From positions 1-64,000 of the forward strand of contig DAVZID010000002.1 of assembly GCA_052273485.1 (NCBI GenBank): 64,000 nucleotides of DNA, given 5' to 3'. The notes below the pieces were generated by a model, which was given only the letters and a program-made list of their open reading frames with translations, made no database searches and had not been told where the DNA came from. The stretch comes from Anthropogastromicrobium sp052273485. Its GTDB lineage: Bacteria; Bacillota; Clostridia; Lachnospirales; Lachnospiraceae. The position numbers were made by a program, and so were the translations under genes. Below are positions 8,875 through 16,336 of the stretch, piece by piece (positions within the stretch are counted from its first letter, which is position 1; every line of letters starts with the position of its first letter).

Positions 8875-9834
8875 ATGGGCATGTTTGTAAATCCTGGGAA
8901 TCAGGCATTTCAGGTGGCAGTAAATTCTGAAATTTACGTTGATAAGACTGAAATACTGGAATACACAAATAAGGTAATGAACACCTTACAGGGATATATC
9001 TGCAATAGTCGTCCGCGTCGATTTGGCAAATCAATAACCGCAAATATGCTCACAGCATATTACAGTAAGGGTTGTGATTCGCAAGATTTGTTTTCGGGGC
9101 TGAAAATTAGCGAGGCATCTGATTTTAAAAAACATTTGAATCAGTATGATGTCGATGTCATTCATCTGGATATTCAATGGTGTATGGAACCGGCAGGGAG
9201 TCCTGAGAATATCGTTTCCTATATTTCAGAAAAAACGATTTCGGAACTGCGCATGTATTATCCAGATGTGTTGCCAGTTGATACGGTGTCTTTGCCAGAG
9301 GCATTGTCGAAGATTAATGCAGCCACACAAAAAAAGTTTATTGTTATTATTGATGAGTGGGATGTTTTAATCCGTGATGAAGCCACAAATCAAAAGATTC
9401 AAGATGAATATATTGGATTTCTCAGAGGTATGTTTAAGGGAACTGAGCCAACAAAGTATATTCAGTTGGCATACCTGACGGGTATACTGCCAATTAAAAA
9501 AGAAAAAACACAGTCAGCACTGAATAACTTCGATGAATTTACCATGCTTAGTCCAGGTAGGCTTGCACCATATATCGGTTTTACAGAAGAGGAAGTACAG
9601 GGACTAGCAAAAACATATAGCCTTGATTTTAATAAAATTAAAAGATGGTATGATGGATATCTTTTAAGAGAGTATTCTGTCTACAATCCTAGAGCAGTCG
9701 TAAGTGTTATGTTGAGCGGTGAATTTAAAAGTTACTGGTCGGAGACGGCATCGTATGAGGTAATTGTGCCGCTCATCAATATGAATTATAAGAACAAAAC
9801 GGAAAGGAATGAGAAAGTATGGGCATGTTTGTAA
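8875..9834 (+). CDS. AAA-ATPase-like protein, C-terminally truncated copy
   Basis: A 319-residue ORF matching the N-terminal 60% of the neighbouring full-length gene: P-loop RPRRFGKS (about 47-54) and Walker B FIVIIDEWD (about 155-163). By my reading it differs from the intact copy by eight substitutions and two extra residues (QYDVDVIH versus QYDVIH) over about 305 residues, with many more silent DNA changes. Homology stops after INMNY; the frame then runs through the ribosome site of the second copy and ends 16 bases inside it. It lacks the C-terminal PD-(D/E)XK nuclease-like domain. The family (AAA-ATPase_like plus PDDEXK_9/DUF1703) is widespread in gut bacteria and has no settled function. 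This copy may be inactive or may modulate the intact one. Confidence 0.75.
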   Translation: MGMFVNPGNQAFQVAVNSEIYVDKTEILEYTNKVMNTLQGYICNSRPRRFGKSITANMLTAYYSKGCDSQDLFSGLKISEASDFKKHLNQYDVDVIHLDIQWCMEPAGSPENIVSYISEKTISELRMYYPDVLPVDTVSLPEALSKINAATQKKFIVIIDEWDVLIRDEATNQKIQDEYIGFLRGMFKGTEPTKYIQLAYLTGILPIKKEKTQSALNNFDEFTMLSPGRLAPYIGFTEEEVQGLAKTYSLDFNKIKRWYDGYLLREYSVYNPRAVVSVMLSGEFKSYWSETASYEVIVPLINMNYKNKTERNEKVWACL

Positions 9835-11408
9835 ATCCTGGAAATCAGGCATTTCAGGTGGCGGTAAATTCTGAAATTTACGTTGATAAGACTGAAATGC
9901 TGGAATACACAAATAAGGTAATGAATACGTTGCAGGGATATATCTGCAATAGCCGTCCGCGTCGATTTGGCAAGTCGATAACTGCAAATATGCTCACTGC
10001 ATATTACAGCAAAGGGTGTGATTCTCAGGAATTGTTTTCAGGGCTGAAAATCAGTGAAGCACCTGATTTCAAAAAGCATTTGAATCAGTATGATGTTATT
10101 CATCTGGATATTCAATGGTGTATGGAACCGGCAGGGAGTCCTGAGAATATTGTTTCCTATATTTCAGAAAAAACAATTTCGGAACTGCGCACGTATTATC
10201 CAGATGTGTTGCCAGTCGATACGGTGTCTTTGCCGGAGGCGTTATCGAAGATCAATGCAGCCACACAAAAAAAGTTTATCGTCATTATTGATGAGTGGGA
10301 TGTTTTAATTCGTGATGAGGCCACAAATCAAAGGATTCAAGATGAATATATTGGATTTCTCAGAGGTATGTTTAAGGGAACCGAGCCAACAAAGTATATT
10401 CAACTGGCATACCTGACGGGAATTTTGCCAATTAAAAAAGAAAAGACACAGTCGGCACTGAATAACTTCGATGAATTTACCATGCTTAGTCCGAGCAAGC
10501 TTGCACCATATATCGGATTTACAGAAGAGGAAGTACAGGGACTAGCAAAAACATATAGCCTTGATTTTAATAAAATTAAAAGATGGTATGACGGATATCT
10601 TTTAAGAGAATATTCGGTCTATAATCCAAGAGCAGTCGTAAGTGTGATGTTGAGTGGTGAATTTAAAAGTTACTGGTCAGAGACTGCATCGTATGAGGCA
10701 ATTGTGCCGCTCATCAATATGAATTATAATGGTTTAAAAACGGCTATTGTTGAGATGCTTTCGGGTGCATCTGTTAAGGTCAATACAGCTACCTTTAAGA
10801 ATGATATTGTGAACATTAAAAGTAAGGATGATGTTTTGACTTACATGATTCATCTGGGATATCTTGGATATGATCAAATGAGAAAAACAGCATTTGTTCC
10901 AAATGAGGAAATTAGGCAGGAATTAACGATTGCAGTTGAGAGCAAGCAGTGGAATGAGATGATAACGTTTCAGCAGGAATCGGAAAAATTACTGAATGCT
11001 ACGCTTGATGTGGATTGTGAGGCCGTAGCAAAGCAGCTAGAGAAGATTCATAATGAATATGTATCGGTAATCCAGTATAATAATGAAAATTCATTGAGCA
11101 GTGTGTTGGCGGTTGCTTATCTGAGTACGATGCAGTATTATTTCAAACCTGTTCGAGAACTCCCTACAGGGCGTGGCTTTGCCGATTTTGTATTTCTTCC
11201 AAAGCCCGAATATAAGGAAGATTATCCGGCGTTGGTGGTTGAGTTAAAATGGAATCAAAAGGCACAGACAGCGATGCAGCAGATCAAGGATAAAAAGTAT
11301 CCGGATTCTATTCTGGCATATACTGGGAATATTTTGCTTGTGGCAATAAATTATGATAAGAATAGCAAGAAACATCAGTGCTTGATTGAAGAGTATGAGA
11401 AAGCCTGA
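9819..11408 (+). CDS. AAA-ATPase-like protein with C-terminal PD-(D/E)XK domain
   Basis: A 529-residue protein of the AAA-ATPase_like plus PDDEXK_9 (DUF1703) architecture. The N-terminal ATPase has an atypical P-loop, RPRRFGKS (about 47-54), and Walker B FIVIIDEWD (about 153-161). The C-terminal domain (about 330-529) contains GRGFADFVFLP and ALVVELKW, the D...ExK pattern of the PD-(D/E)XK nuclease fold. It is cytoplasmic with no membrane segment. The gene starts inside the tail of the truncated copy with the same GGAAAGGAATGAG leader, and ends just before a good terminator. The pair lies in an accessory patch between two core-type operons, which suggests acquisition by transfer. Defence or mobile-element roles have been guessed for the family; nothing here decides. 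Confidence 0.85.
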   Translation: MGMFVNPGNQAFQVAVNSEIYVDKTEMLEYTNKVMNTLQGYICNSRPRRFGKSITANMLTAYYSKGCDSQELFSGLKISEAPDFKKHLNQYDVIHLDIQWCMEPAGSPENIVSYISEKTISELRTYYPDVLPVDTVSLPEALSKINAATQKKFIVIIDEWDVLIRDEATNQRIQDEYIGFLRGMFKGTEPTKYIQLAYLTGILPIKKEKTQSALNNFDEFTMLSPSKLAPYIGFTEEEVQGLAKTYSLDFNKIKRWYDGYLLREYSVYNPRAVVSVMLSGEFKSYWSETASYEAIVPLINMNYNGLKTAIVEMLSGASVKVNTATFKNDIVNIKSKDDVLTYMIHLGYLGYDQMRKTAFVPNEEIRQELTIAVESKQWNEMITFQQESEKLLNATLDVDCEAVAKQLEKIHNEYVSVIQYNNENSLSSVLAVAYLSTMQYYFKPVRELPTGRGFADFVFLPKPEYKEDYPALVVELKWNQKAQTAMQQIKDKKYPDSILAYTGNILLVAINYDKNSKKHQCLIEEYEKA

Positions 11409-11415
11409 CGATAGA

Positions 11416-11448
11416 AAAGCGCAGCAATTCGGACTGCGCTTTTTTTTT
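11416..11448 (+). terminator. Rho-independent terminator after the AAA-ATPase pair
   Basis: AAAGCGCAG (11416-11424) pairs exactly with CTGCGCTTT (11434-11442), followed by a T run. It separates the accessory patch from the phosphate operon. Confidence 0.9.
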
Positions 11449-11602
11449 ACATAAATTTGACATACCACTGCTTTCTGATTTTACAAAAAAACAATAATAT
11501 TAGTGGCGTTAAGAGAAAAAAACAAAAAGCACTCAGCATACAAGAAGAAAAGAATCTTCAAAAATGAGTATGGGAGCATGAGCCAGAAAGGAAATTCGAA
11601 CT

Positions 11603-12577
11603 ATGAGAAAGATGATCACAATGGCAGTAACCGCAGCACTTGCAATTTCAACTTTAACCGCATGCGGTAAGACAGATAAAAAGGAAACTACAGCACCAAC
11701 CACCGCTTCTACCGCAGCAACAACCGCTTCCACCGCAGCAAGCGAAGCAAAGACAGAGGCTGCTTCTACTGAGGCAAAGACCGAAGCAAAGGATACTACA
11801 GCAGCATCTAGCGAGGCAAAGGCTGATGCACAGACTCCAGTATCTGGAAGCGTTGCAACCGATGGTTCCACTTCTATGGAGAAGGTAATTGGCGCTTTAG
11901 GTGAGGCTTTCACAAAGGCAAATCCAGATGCAACCTTTACATACAACCCGACTGGTTCTGGTTCTGGAATCACCGCTGTATCAGAAGGTCGCTGCGATAT
12001 CGGTCTTTCTAGCCGTGCATTAAAGGACGATGAGAAGAGCCAGGGATTAGTTGAGACTACATTAGCACTCGATGGTATCGCAATCATCGTAAACAATGAC
12101 AACCCGGTAGAGGATTTGTCACTGGATGATATCGCAAAGATCTACACTGGCGAGATCACAAACTGGAGTGAGGTTGGCGGAAACGACGCAGAGATCGTTC
12201 TGATCGGCCGTGAGGCAGGAAGCGGTACAAGAGATGGTTTTGAGTCCATCACTGGAACAGCTGATTCCTGCAAGTATCGTCAGGAACTGACCTCCACCGG
12301 TGATGTCATCACAACGGTTTCTAGTAACCCAGATGCAATCGGCTATGCTTCCTTAGCAGCAGTAAAGGATACCGTAAAGAAGATTTCCGTTGACGGTGTT
12401 GAAGCAACTGAGGATACCGTTAAGGATGGTTCCTACAAGGTACAGCGTCCGTTCGTTCTGGTAACAAAGGATGGCACCGAGTTATCTGAGGCTGCACAGG
12501 CATTCTTTGATTATGCAACATCAAAGGATGCAGCTGATATCATTGCAGCAGCAGGAGCCGTTCCGGTAGCAGAATAA
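11603..12577 (+). CDS. pstS: Phosphate ABC transporter, substrate-binding lipoprotein PstS
   Basis: A 324-residue phosphate-binding lipoprotein. The signal peptide ends in STLTAC with the lipid-anchored Cys at residue 21. A low-complexity Ala/Thr/Glu/Lys linker follows (about 22-90). The binding domain begins at SGSVATDGSTSMEKVIGALGEAF and contains the phosphate-binding segments PTGSGSG and GREAGSGTRDGFE. It captures phosphate outside the membrane and delivers it to PstCA. The ribosome site AGAAAGGAAAT is well placed. A TTGACA at 11457-11462 could be a -35 element, but no convincing -10 or Pho-box series is visible. A 10-bp stem between this gene and pstC probably protects the pstS message. 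Confidence 0.95.
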   Translation: MRKMITMAVTAALAISTLTACGKTDKKETTAPTTASTAATTASTAASEAKTEAASTEAKTEAKDTTAASSEAKADAQTPVSGSVATDGSTSMEKVIGALGEAFTKANPDATFTYNPTGSGSGITAVSEGRCDIGLSSRALKDDEKSQGLVETTLALDGIAIIVNNDNPVEDLSLDDIAKIYTGEITNWSEVGGNDAEIVLIGREAGSGTRDGFESITGTADSCKYRQELTSTGDVITTVSSNPDAIGYASLAAVKDTVKKISVDGVEATEDTVKDGSYKVQRPFVLVTKDGTELSEAAQAFFDYATSKDAADIIAAAGAVPVAE

Positions 12578-12619
12578 ATACAATACGATTACAAAAAGAA
12601 CGTTTAAATGAAATGATAG

Positions 12620-12657
12620 GCAGCAGATCATACAGCCATGAGGGCAAGATCTGCTGC
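12620..12657 (+). other. Intercistronic stem-loop between pstS and pstC
   Basis: GCAGCAGATC (12620-12629) and GATCTGCTGC (12648-12657) are exact reverse complements. No T run follows, so this is more likely an mRNA stability or processing element, which would let the binding protein be made in excess over the permease. Confidence 0.7.
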
Positions 12658-12718
12658 ACTATTATAAGAAAAGCAAGAAACAAACGCAATAAGCATGTAT
12701 GGAAAGGCATGAGAATTT

Positions 12719-13585
12719 ATGAAAAACAAAGCAAACTTGCTGGAAACAGTGGTACACGGTATTTTCTTAATCCTTGGATTGATCACAGTTGGCTGTGTAC
12801 TGTTAATTACGGTATATTTGATTGTATCTGGTGTGCCAGCGATCACTCAGATCGGTCTGTTTCATTTCCTGTTTGGCACAAAATGGGCATCAACTGCAGC
12901 AGAGCCATCCTTTGGAATCCTGCCATTTATTTTGACAAGTGTTTACGGAACAGGCGGTGCAATTTTGATCGGTGTGCCGGTCGGATTCTTTACCGCTGTT
13001 TATCTGGCCAAGATCGCACCGGCAAAGGTTCGTGCAGTCGTAGAGACCGCAGTTAGCTTACTTGCTGGTATTCCGTCAGTTGTATATGGTCTTGTTGGTA
13101 TGCTTGTTCTCGTGCCTGGTATTCGTTCCTTATTCCATGTACCGGATGGTGCGAGTCTGTTAGCAGCGATTATTGTGCTTGCCATTATGATTTTGCCGTC
13201 TATCATCAAAGTGTCGCTGACGGCACTTGAGGCAGTTCCGAAGGAATATGAGGATGCATCCCTTGCACTTGGCGCAACCGATATTGAAACCTACTTTAAG
13301 GTATCGGTTCCGGCAGCAAAGAGTGGTATCGCAGCAGCCGTTGTGCTCGGTGTTGGCCGTGCAATCGGTGAGGCGATGGCGGTTATGATGGTTTCCGGAA
13401 ATGTTCCGAATATGCCATCACTGTTTCAGAGTGTGCGTTTCTTAACCACAGCGGTTGCAAGTGAGATGTCCTACTCCGCTGGTCTTCAAAGACAGGCACT
13501 GTTTTCCATCGCACTGGTGCTGTTTTTGTTCATCATGCTGATCAACGCAACACTGAATTTCTTCTTAAAGCATGAGAAGGCATAA
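12719..13585 (+). CDS. pstC: Phosphate ABC transporter permease PstC
   Basis: A 288-residue integral membrane permease with about six transmembrane segments. The inner-membrane loop EAVPKEYEDASLALGATDIETYFKV is the EAA motif that contacts the ATPase. The segment AGIPSVVYGLVGMLVL is typical of PstC/PstA proteins. It forms the phosphate channel with PstA. The start at 12719 is preceded by GGAAAGG at somewhat long spacing. It lies between pstS and pstA on the same strand. Confidence 0.93.
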   Translation: MKNKANLLETVVHGIFLILGLITVGCVLLITVYLIVSGVPAITQIGLFHFLFGTKWASTAAEPSFGILPFILTSVYGTGGAILIGVPVGFFTAVYLAKIAPAKVRAVVETAVSLLAGIPSVVYGLVGMLVLVPGIRSLFHVPDGASLLAAIIVLAIMILPSIIKVSLTALEAVPKEYEDASLALGATDIETYFKVSVPAAKSGIAAAVVLGVGRAIGEAMAVMMVSGNVPNMPSLFQSVRFLTTAVASEMSYSAGLQRQALFSIALVLFLFIMLINATLNFFLKHEKA

Positions 13586-13611
13586 AAGCATAATGAAACG
13601 AAAAAAAAGAA

Positions 13612-13697
13612 GATCATAATAAAAGATCAGAAAAATCAGAAAAAATTGTAATAGAAGATCCGAATAAAAGATCGAAATAAATAGATCAAAAAAGATC
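13612..13697. repeat. A-rich spacer with six GATC sites
   Basis: The pstC-pstA gap contains GATC at 13612, 13625, 13657, 13670, 13684 and 13694, nearly always inside an A(A/T)AGATC context, in a purine-rich run. The irregular spacing gives no clear hairpin. Confidence 0.55.
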
Positions 13698-13724
13698 GCA
13701 GGATAGCGAAAGGGAGCGAATAAG

Positions 13725-14657
13725 ATGACAAAACAGGATGCAATAGGCGCATCGCAAACCACAAAGGTAAGACCGACAATGGCAGTACGTGCCGCAGCAA
13801 AGAATGGCCCGGGCGCAAAGCGAAAAGTTTACATTGGCGTTATGAAGCTGCTAATGGGAATCTCAGTTGCCATCACATGTGGACTTGTGTTGTTTTTAAT
13901 CGGATATGTATTATATAGAGGTCTTCCAAACATCAGTTGGAAGTTAGTTTCCACCTCGCCAAGCTACTTGGATGACAACATTGGTATTCTGCCAGATATT
14001 TTAAATACGCTTTATATCGTAATTGCAACGCTTGTTGTGGTACTTCCGCTTGGTGTTGGCGCAGCCATTTATCTGACGGAGTATGCTTCCAACAAAAAAG
14101 TTGTCGGCATGATCGAGTATGCAGCAGAGACACTTTCTGGTATTCCTTCTATTATATATGGTCTTGTCGGAATGCTGTTTTTCTGCCAGTTCTGTAAACT
14201 TCAGACTTCTCTTTTAGCAGGTGCGCTGACACTTGTTATTATGAATCTGCCAACGATTATGCGTACCACGCAGGAGAGTTTAAAGACGGTTCCACAAAGC
14301 TACCGTGAAGGTGCATTCGGACTGGGAGCCGGAAAGTGGAGAGTCATTCGTACGGTTGTCCTTCCGGGATGTATTGACGGTGTTGTAACCGGATGCATTC
14401 TTTCCGTTGGAAGAATCATCGGTGAGTCTGCAGCTCTTTTATTTACCGCAGGTCTTGCCCATTCGGTAAATGGCATTATCGACGGACTTCACAGTGCTGG
14501 AGCAACGCTTACTGTAGCGCTGTATATGTATGCGAAGGAGCAGGGTGAGTTTGGTGTGGCATTTGCCATCGCAGCCATCCTGATGATTTTAACCGTATGT
14601 ATCAATCTTGCAGCAACCTTTGCAGGAAAGTATTTTCAGAGGAGGAAGAATCAGTGA
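13725..14657 (+). CDS. pstA: Phosphate ABC transporter permease PstA
   Basis: A 310-residue permease, partner of PstC, with six predicted membrane segments after an N-terminal cytoplasmic tail of about 40 residues. It shows the family signature ETLSGIPSIIYGLVGMLFF and the EAA loop (TVPQSYREGAFGLGAGKWRVIRTV). GAAAGGGAGCG precedes the start. Its last codons overlap pstB as GTGA (14654-14657), indicating coupled translation with the ATPase. Confidence 0.93.
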   Translation: MTKQDAIGASQTTKVRPTMAVRAAAKNGPGAKRKVYIGVMKLLMGISVAITCGLVLFLIGYVLYRGLPNISWKLVSTSPSYLDDNIGILPDILNTLYIVIATLVVVLPLGVGAAIYLTEYASNKKVVGMIEYAAETLSGIPSIIYGLVGMLFFCQFCKLQTSLLAGALTLVIMNLPTIMRTTQESLKTVPQSYREGAFGLGAGKWRVIRTVVLPGCIDGVVTGCILSVGRIIGESAALLFTAGLAHSVNGIIDGLHSAGATLTVALYMYAKEQGEFGVAFAIAAILMILTVCINLAATFAGKYFQRRKNQ

Positions 14658-15409
14658 GTAGCGTAATTACCGTAAAGGATATGTGCCTGTGGTATGGACA
14701 GGTGCAGGCATTAAAAAATATCAATATCAATATTGAGGAAAAGAGCATTACGGCACTGATCGGCCCTTCTGGCTGTGGAAAGTCCACCTTTTTAAAGACG
14801 TTAAACCGTATGAATGATCTGGTGCCGGGCGTAAAGGTTACGGGCGACATCCGTTATCGCGGTGAAGATATTTTTGACCCGAAGTTAAATGTCAACGAGC
14901 TTCGCAGAAACATCGGAATGGTGTTCCAGAAGCCAAATCCATTCCCAATGAGCATTTATGACAACATTGCGTATGGACCACGTACCCATGGAATCACAAA
15001 CCGCGCAAAGCTAGATGAGATCGTAGAGACCTCATTAAAGGGTGCAGCGATCTGGAATGAAGTCAAGGACAATTTAAAGAAATCAGCACTTAGCCTGTCT
15101 GGTGGACAGCAGCAGCGACTTTGTATTGCGCGTGCACTGGCAGTAGAGCCGGATGTGCTTTTAATGGATGAGCCAACGAGTGCGCTTGACCCGATTTCCA
15201 CCTCCAAGATCGAGGAGCTGGTATCTGAGTTAAAGTCTCAGTATACGATTGTTATGGTCACTCATAACATGCAGCAGGCGGTTCGTATTTCGGATTATAC
15301 CGCATTCTTCTTACTCGGCGATCTGATTGAATATGGTGAGACGCAGAAAATTTTTGAGCAGCCGAAGGATAAACGTACTGAGGATTATATTACAGGTCGT
15401 TTTGGTTAA
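14654..15409 (+). CDS. pstB: Phosphate ABC transporter ATPase PstB
   Basis: A 251-residue ATPase that powers phosphate import. Walker A GPSGCGKST, the Q-loop in GMVFQKPNPFP, signature LSGGQQQR and Walker B VLLMDEPTSALD are all intact, and the FPMSIYDNIAYGPR block is typical of PstB. I chose the GTG at 14654 because it gives SSVITVKDMCLWYG at the N-terminus, has GAGGAGGAAG just upstream and overlaps the pstA stop by four bases. An ATG at 14597 would overlap pstA by 61 bases. Confidence 0.93.
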   Translation: MSSVITVKDMCLWYGQVQALKNININIEEKSITALIGPSGCGKSTFLKTLNRMNDLVPGVKVTGDIRYRGEDIFDPKLNVNELRRNIGMVFQKPNPFPMSIYDNIAYGPRTHGITNRAKLDEIVETSLKGAAIWNEVKDNLKKSALSLSGGQQQRLCIARALAVEPDVLLMDEPTSALDPISTSKIEELVSELKSQYTIVMVTHNMQQAVRISDYTAFFLLGDLIEYGETQKIFEQPKDKRTEDYITGRFG

Positions 15410-15436
15410 ATCAAAAAGGGTAAGTGAGGTAGAAAA

Positions 15437-16081
15437 ATGAGAAGCAGATTTGACGAACAGTTAGCGCTTCTAAATCGCGATCTGACAAAGATGGGTTCAC
15501 TGTGTGAGGAGGCGCTTGCACTTGCGGCAAAGGCACTTGCAAATGCAGATGCAAGCGTTGCTGCGAAAATTGCACCGATTGACAGCGAAATTGATCAGAT
15601 GGAGCGCACAATTGAGTCGCTGTGTTTAAAGCTGTTGCTTCAGCAGCAGCCAGTCGCAAGGGATCTAAGACAGATCTCGGCAGCACTGAAAATGATTACC
15701 GATATGGAGCGTATCGGTGATCAGGCATCGGATATCGCGGAAATCATCGGATTTTTGGATGGACGTATCGGACCAGATGCGCAGTACATCTGCCAGATGG
15801 CGGTTGCTGCAATGCGAATGGTGACAGAGAGCGTTGAAGCGTATGTAAAGCGCGACGTTTCGATGGCAGAGGCGACAATTCATCACGATGATATCGTGGA
15901 TGATCTTTTCTTAAAGGTGAAAAATTCACTGATTCAGATGATTTCAAACAATCCGAAGGATGGCGAGTATGCGCTGGATTTGCTCATGATTGCAAAGTAT
16001 TTTGAGCGTATCGGTGATCATGCGACGAATATCGCGGAGTGGGTCGTATTCTCCGTGACGGGTGTGCACGAGCAGGGCTGA
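15437..16081 (+). CDS. phoU: Phosphate uptake regulator PhoU
   Basis: A 214-residue helical protein made of two PhoU repeats. The metal-binding E/DxxxD motifs are visible in DMERIGDQASDIAEI and FERIGDHATNIAEW. PhoU links PstB activity to phosphate signalling and prevents excess uptake. It is the last gene of the operon, 27 bases after pstB, and ends at a clear terminator. No phoR/phoB two-component pair is in the window, so any sensor kinase must be encoded elsewhere. Confidence 0.95.
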   Translation: MRSRFDEQLALLNRDLTKMGSLCEEALALAAKALANADASVAAKIAPIDSEIDQMERTIESLCLKLLLQQQPVARDLRQISAALKMITDMERIGDQASDIAEIIGFLDGRIGPDAQYICQMAVAAMRMVTESVEAYVKRDVSMAEATIHHDDIVDDLFLKVKNSLIQMISNNPKDGEYALDLLMIAKYFERIGDHATNIAEWVVFSVTGVHEQG

Positions 16082-16103
16082 CAACAAAAAACTTTTAGAA
16101 TTA

Positions 16104-16129
16104 GACTCCCTTTGGGGAGTCTTTTTTTT
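16104..16129 (+). terminator. Rho-independent terminator of pstSCAB-phoU
   Basis: GACTCCC (16104-16110), loop TTTG, GGGAGTC (16115-16121), then eight T residues. Confidence 0.95.
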
Positions 16130-16228
16130 CTGAAAAAACGACCATCGAACTACTTTCGTAAAATCACAGGGTAGCAGGGTAGCCAGTAACAATTTTTTAT
16201 AAAAAATCTAAATTTTATCTAAAGTATA

Positions 16229-16256
16229 TTGACGCATCGAATTTGATTGCTATAAT
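16229..16256 (+). promoter_or_regulatory. Sigma-A-type promoter of the ABC exporter genes
   Basis: TTGACG (16229-16234), a 16-base spacer and TATAAT (16251-16256), about 80 bases before the first exporter gene. Two inverted repeats follow within the untranslated leader. Confidence 0.8.
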
Positions 16257-16264
16257 AGTTCGAT

Positions 16265-16306
16265 AAGGAACAAATTTCCTTTTGCCGTTTACATATCCCG
16301 TAAACG
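16265..16306 (+). promoter_or_regulatory. Two inverted repeats, candidate operators
   Basis: AAGGAA-N5-TTCCTT at 16265-16281 and CGTTTAC-N7-GTAAACG at 16286-16306 lie at about +2 to +45 of the predicted transcript. They are placed to bind a repressor or fold in the leader. No regulator gene is adjacent. Confidence 0.5.
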
Positions 16307-16336
16307 AACTTATTAAAAAGAAGGGAGCAGCAAACA

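Noticed and set aside
11457..11485. Possible Pho box or promoter before pstS (TTGACA 11457, TTTACA 11480)
   Set aside because: Spacing does not give the repeated 11-base Pho-box pattern and the -10 is poor, so I did not list it as a feature.
11533..12102. Antisense frame of 189 codons opposite the PstS linker
   Set aside because: It mirrors the low-complexity Ala/Thr/Glu linker of PstS, has no ribosome site and no recognisable family.
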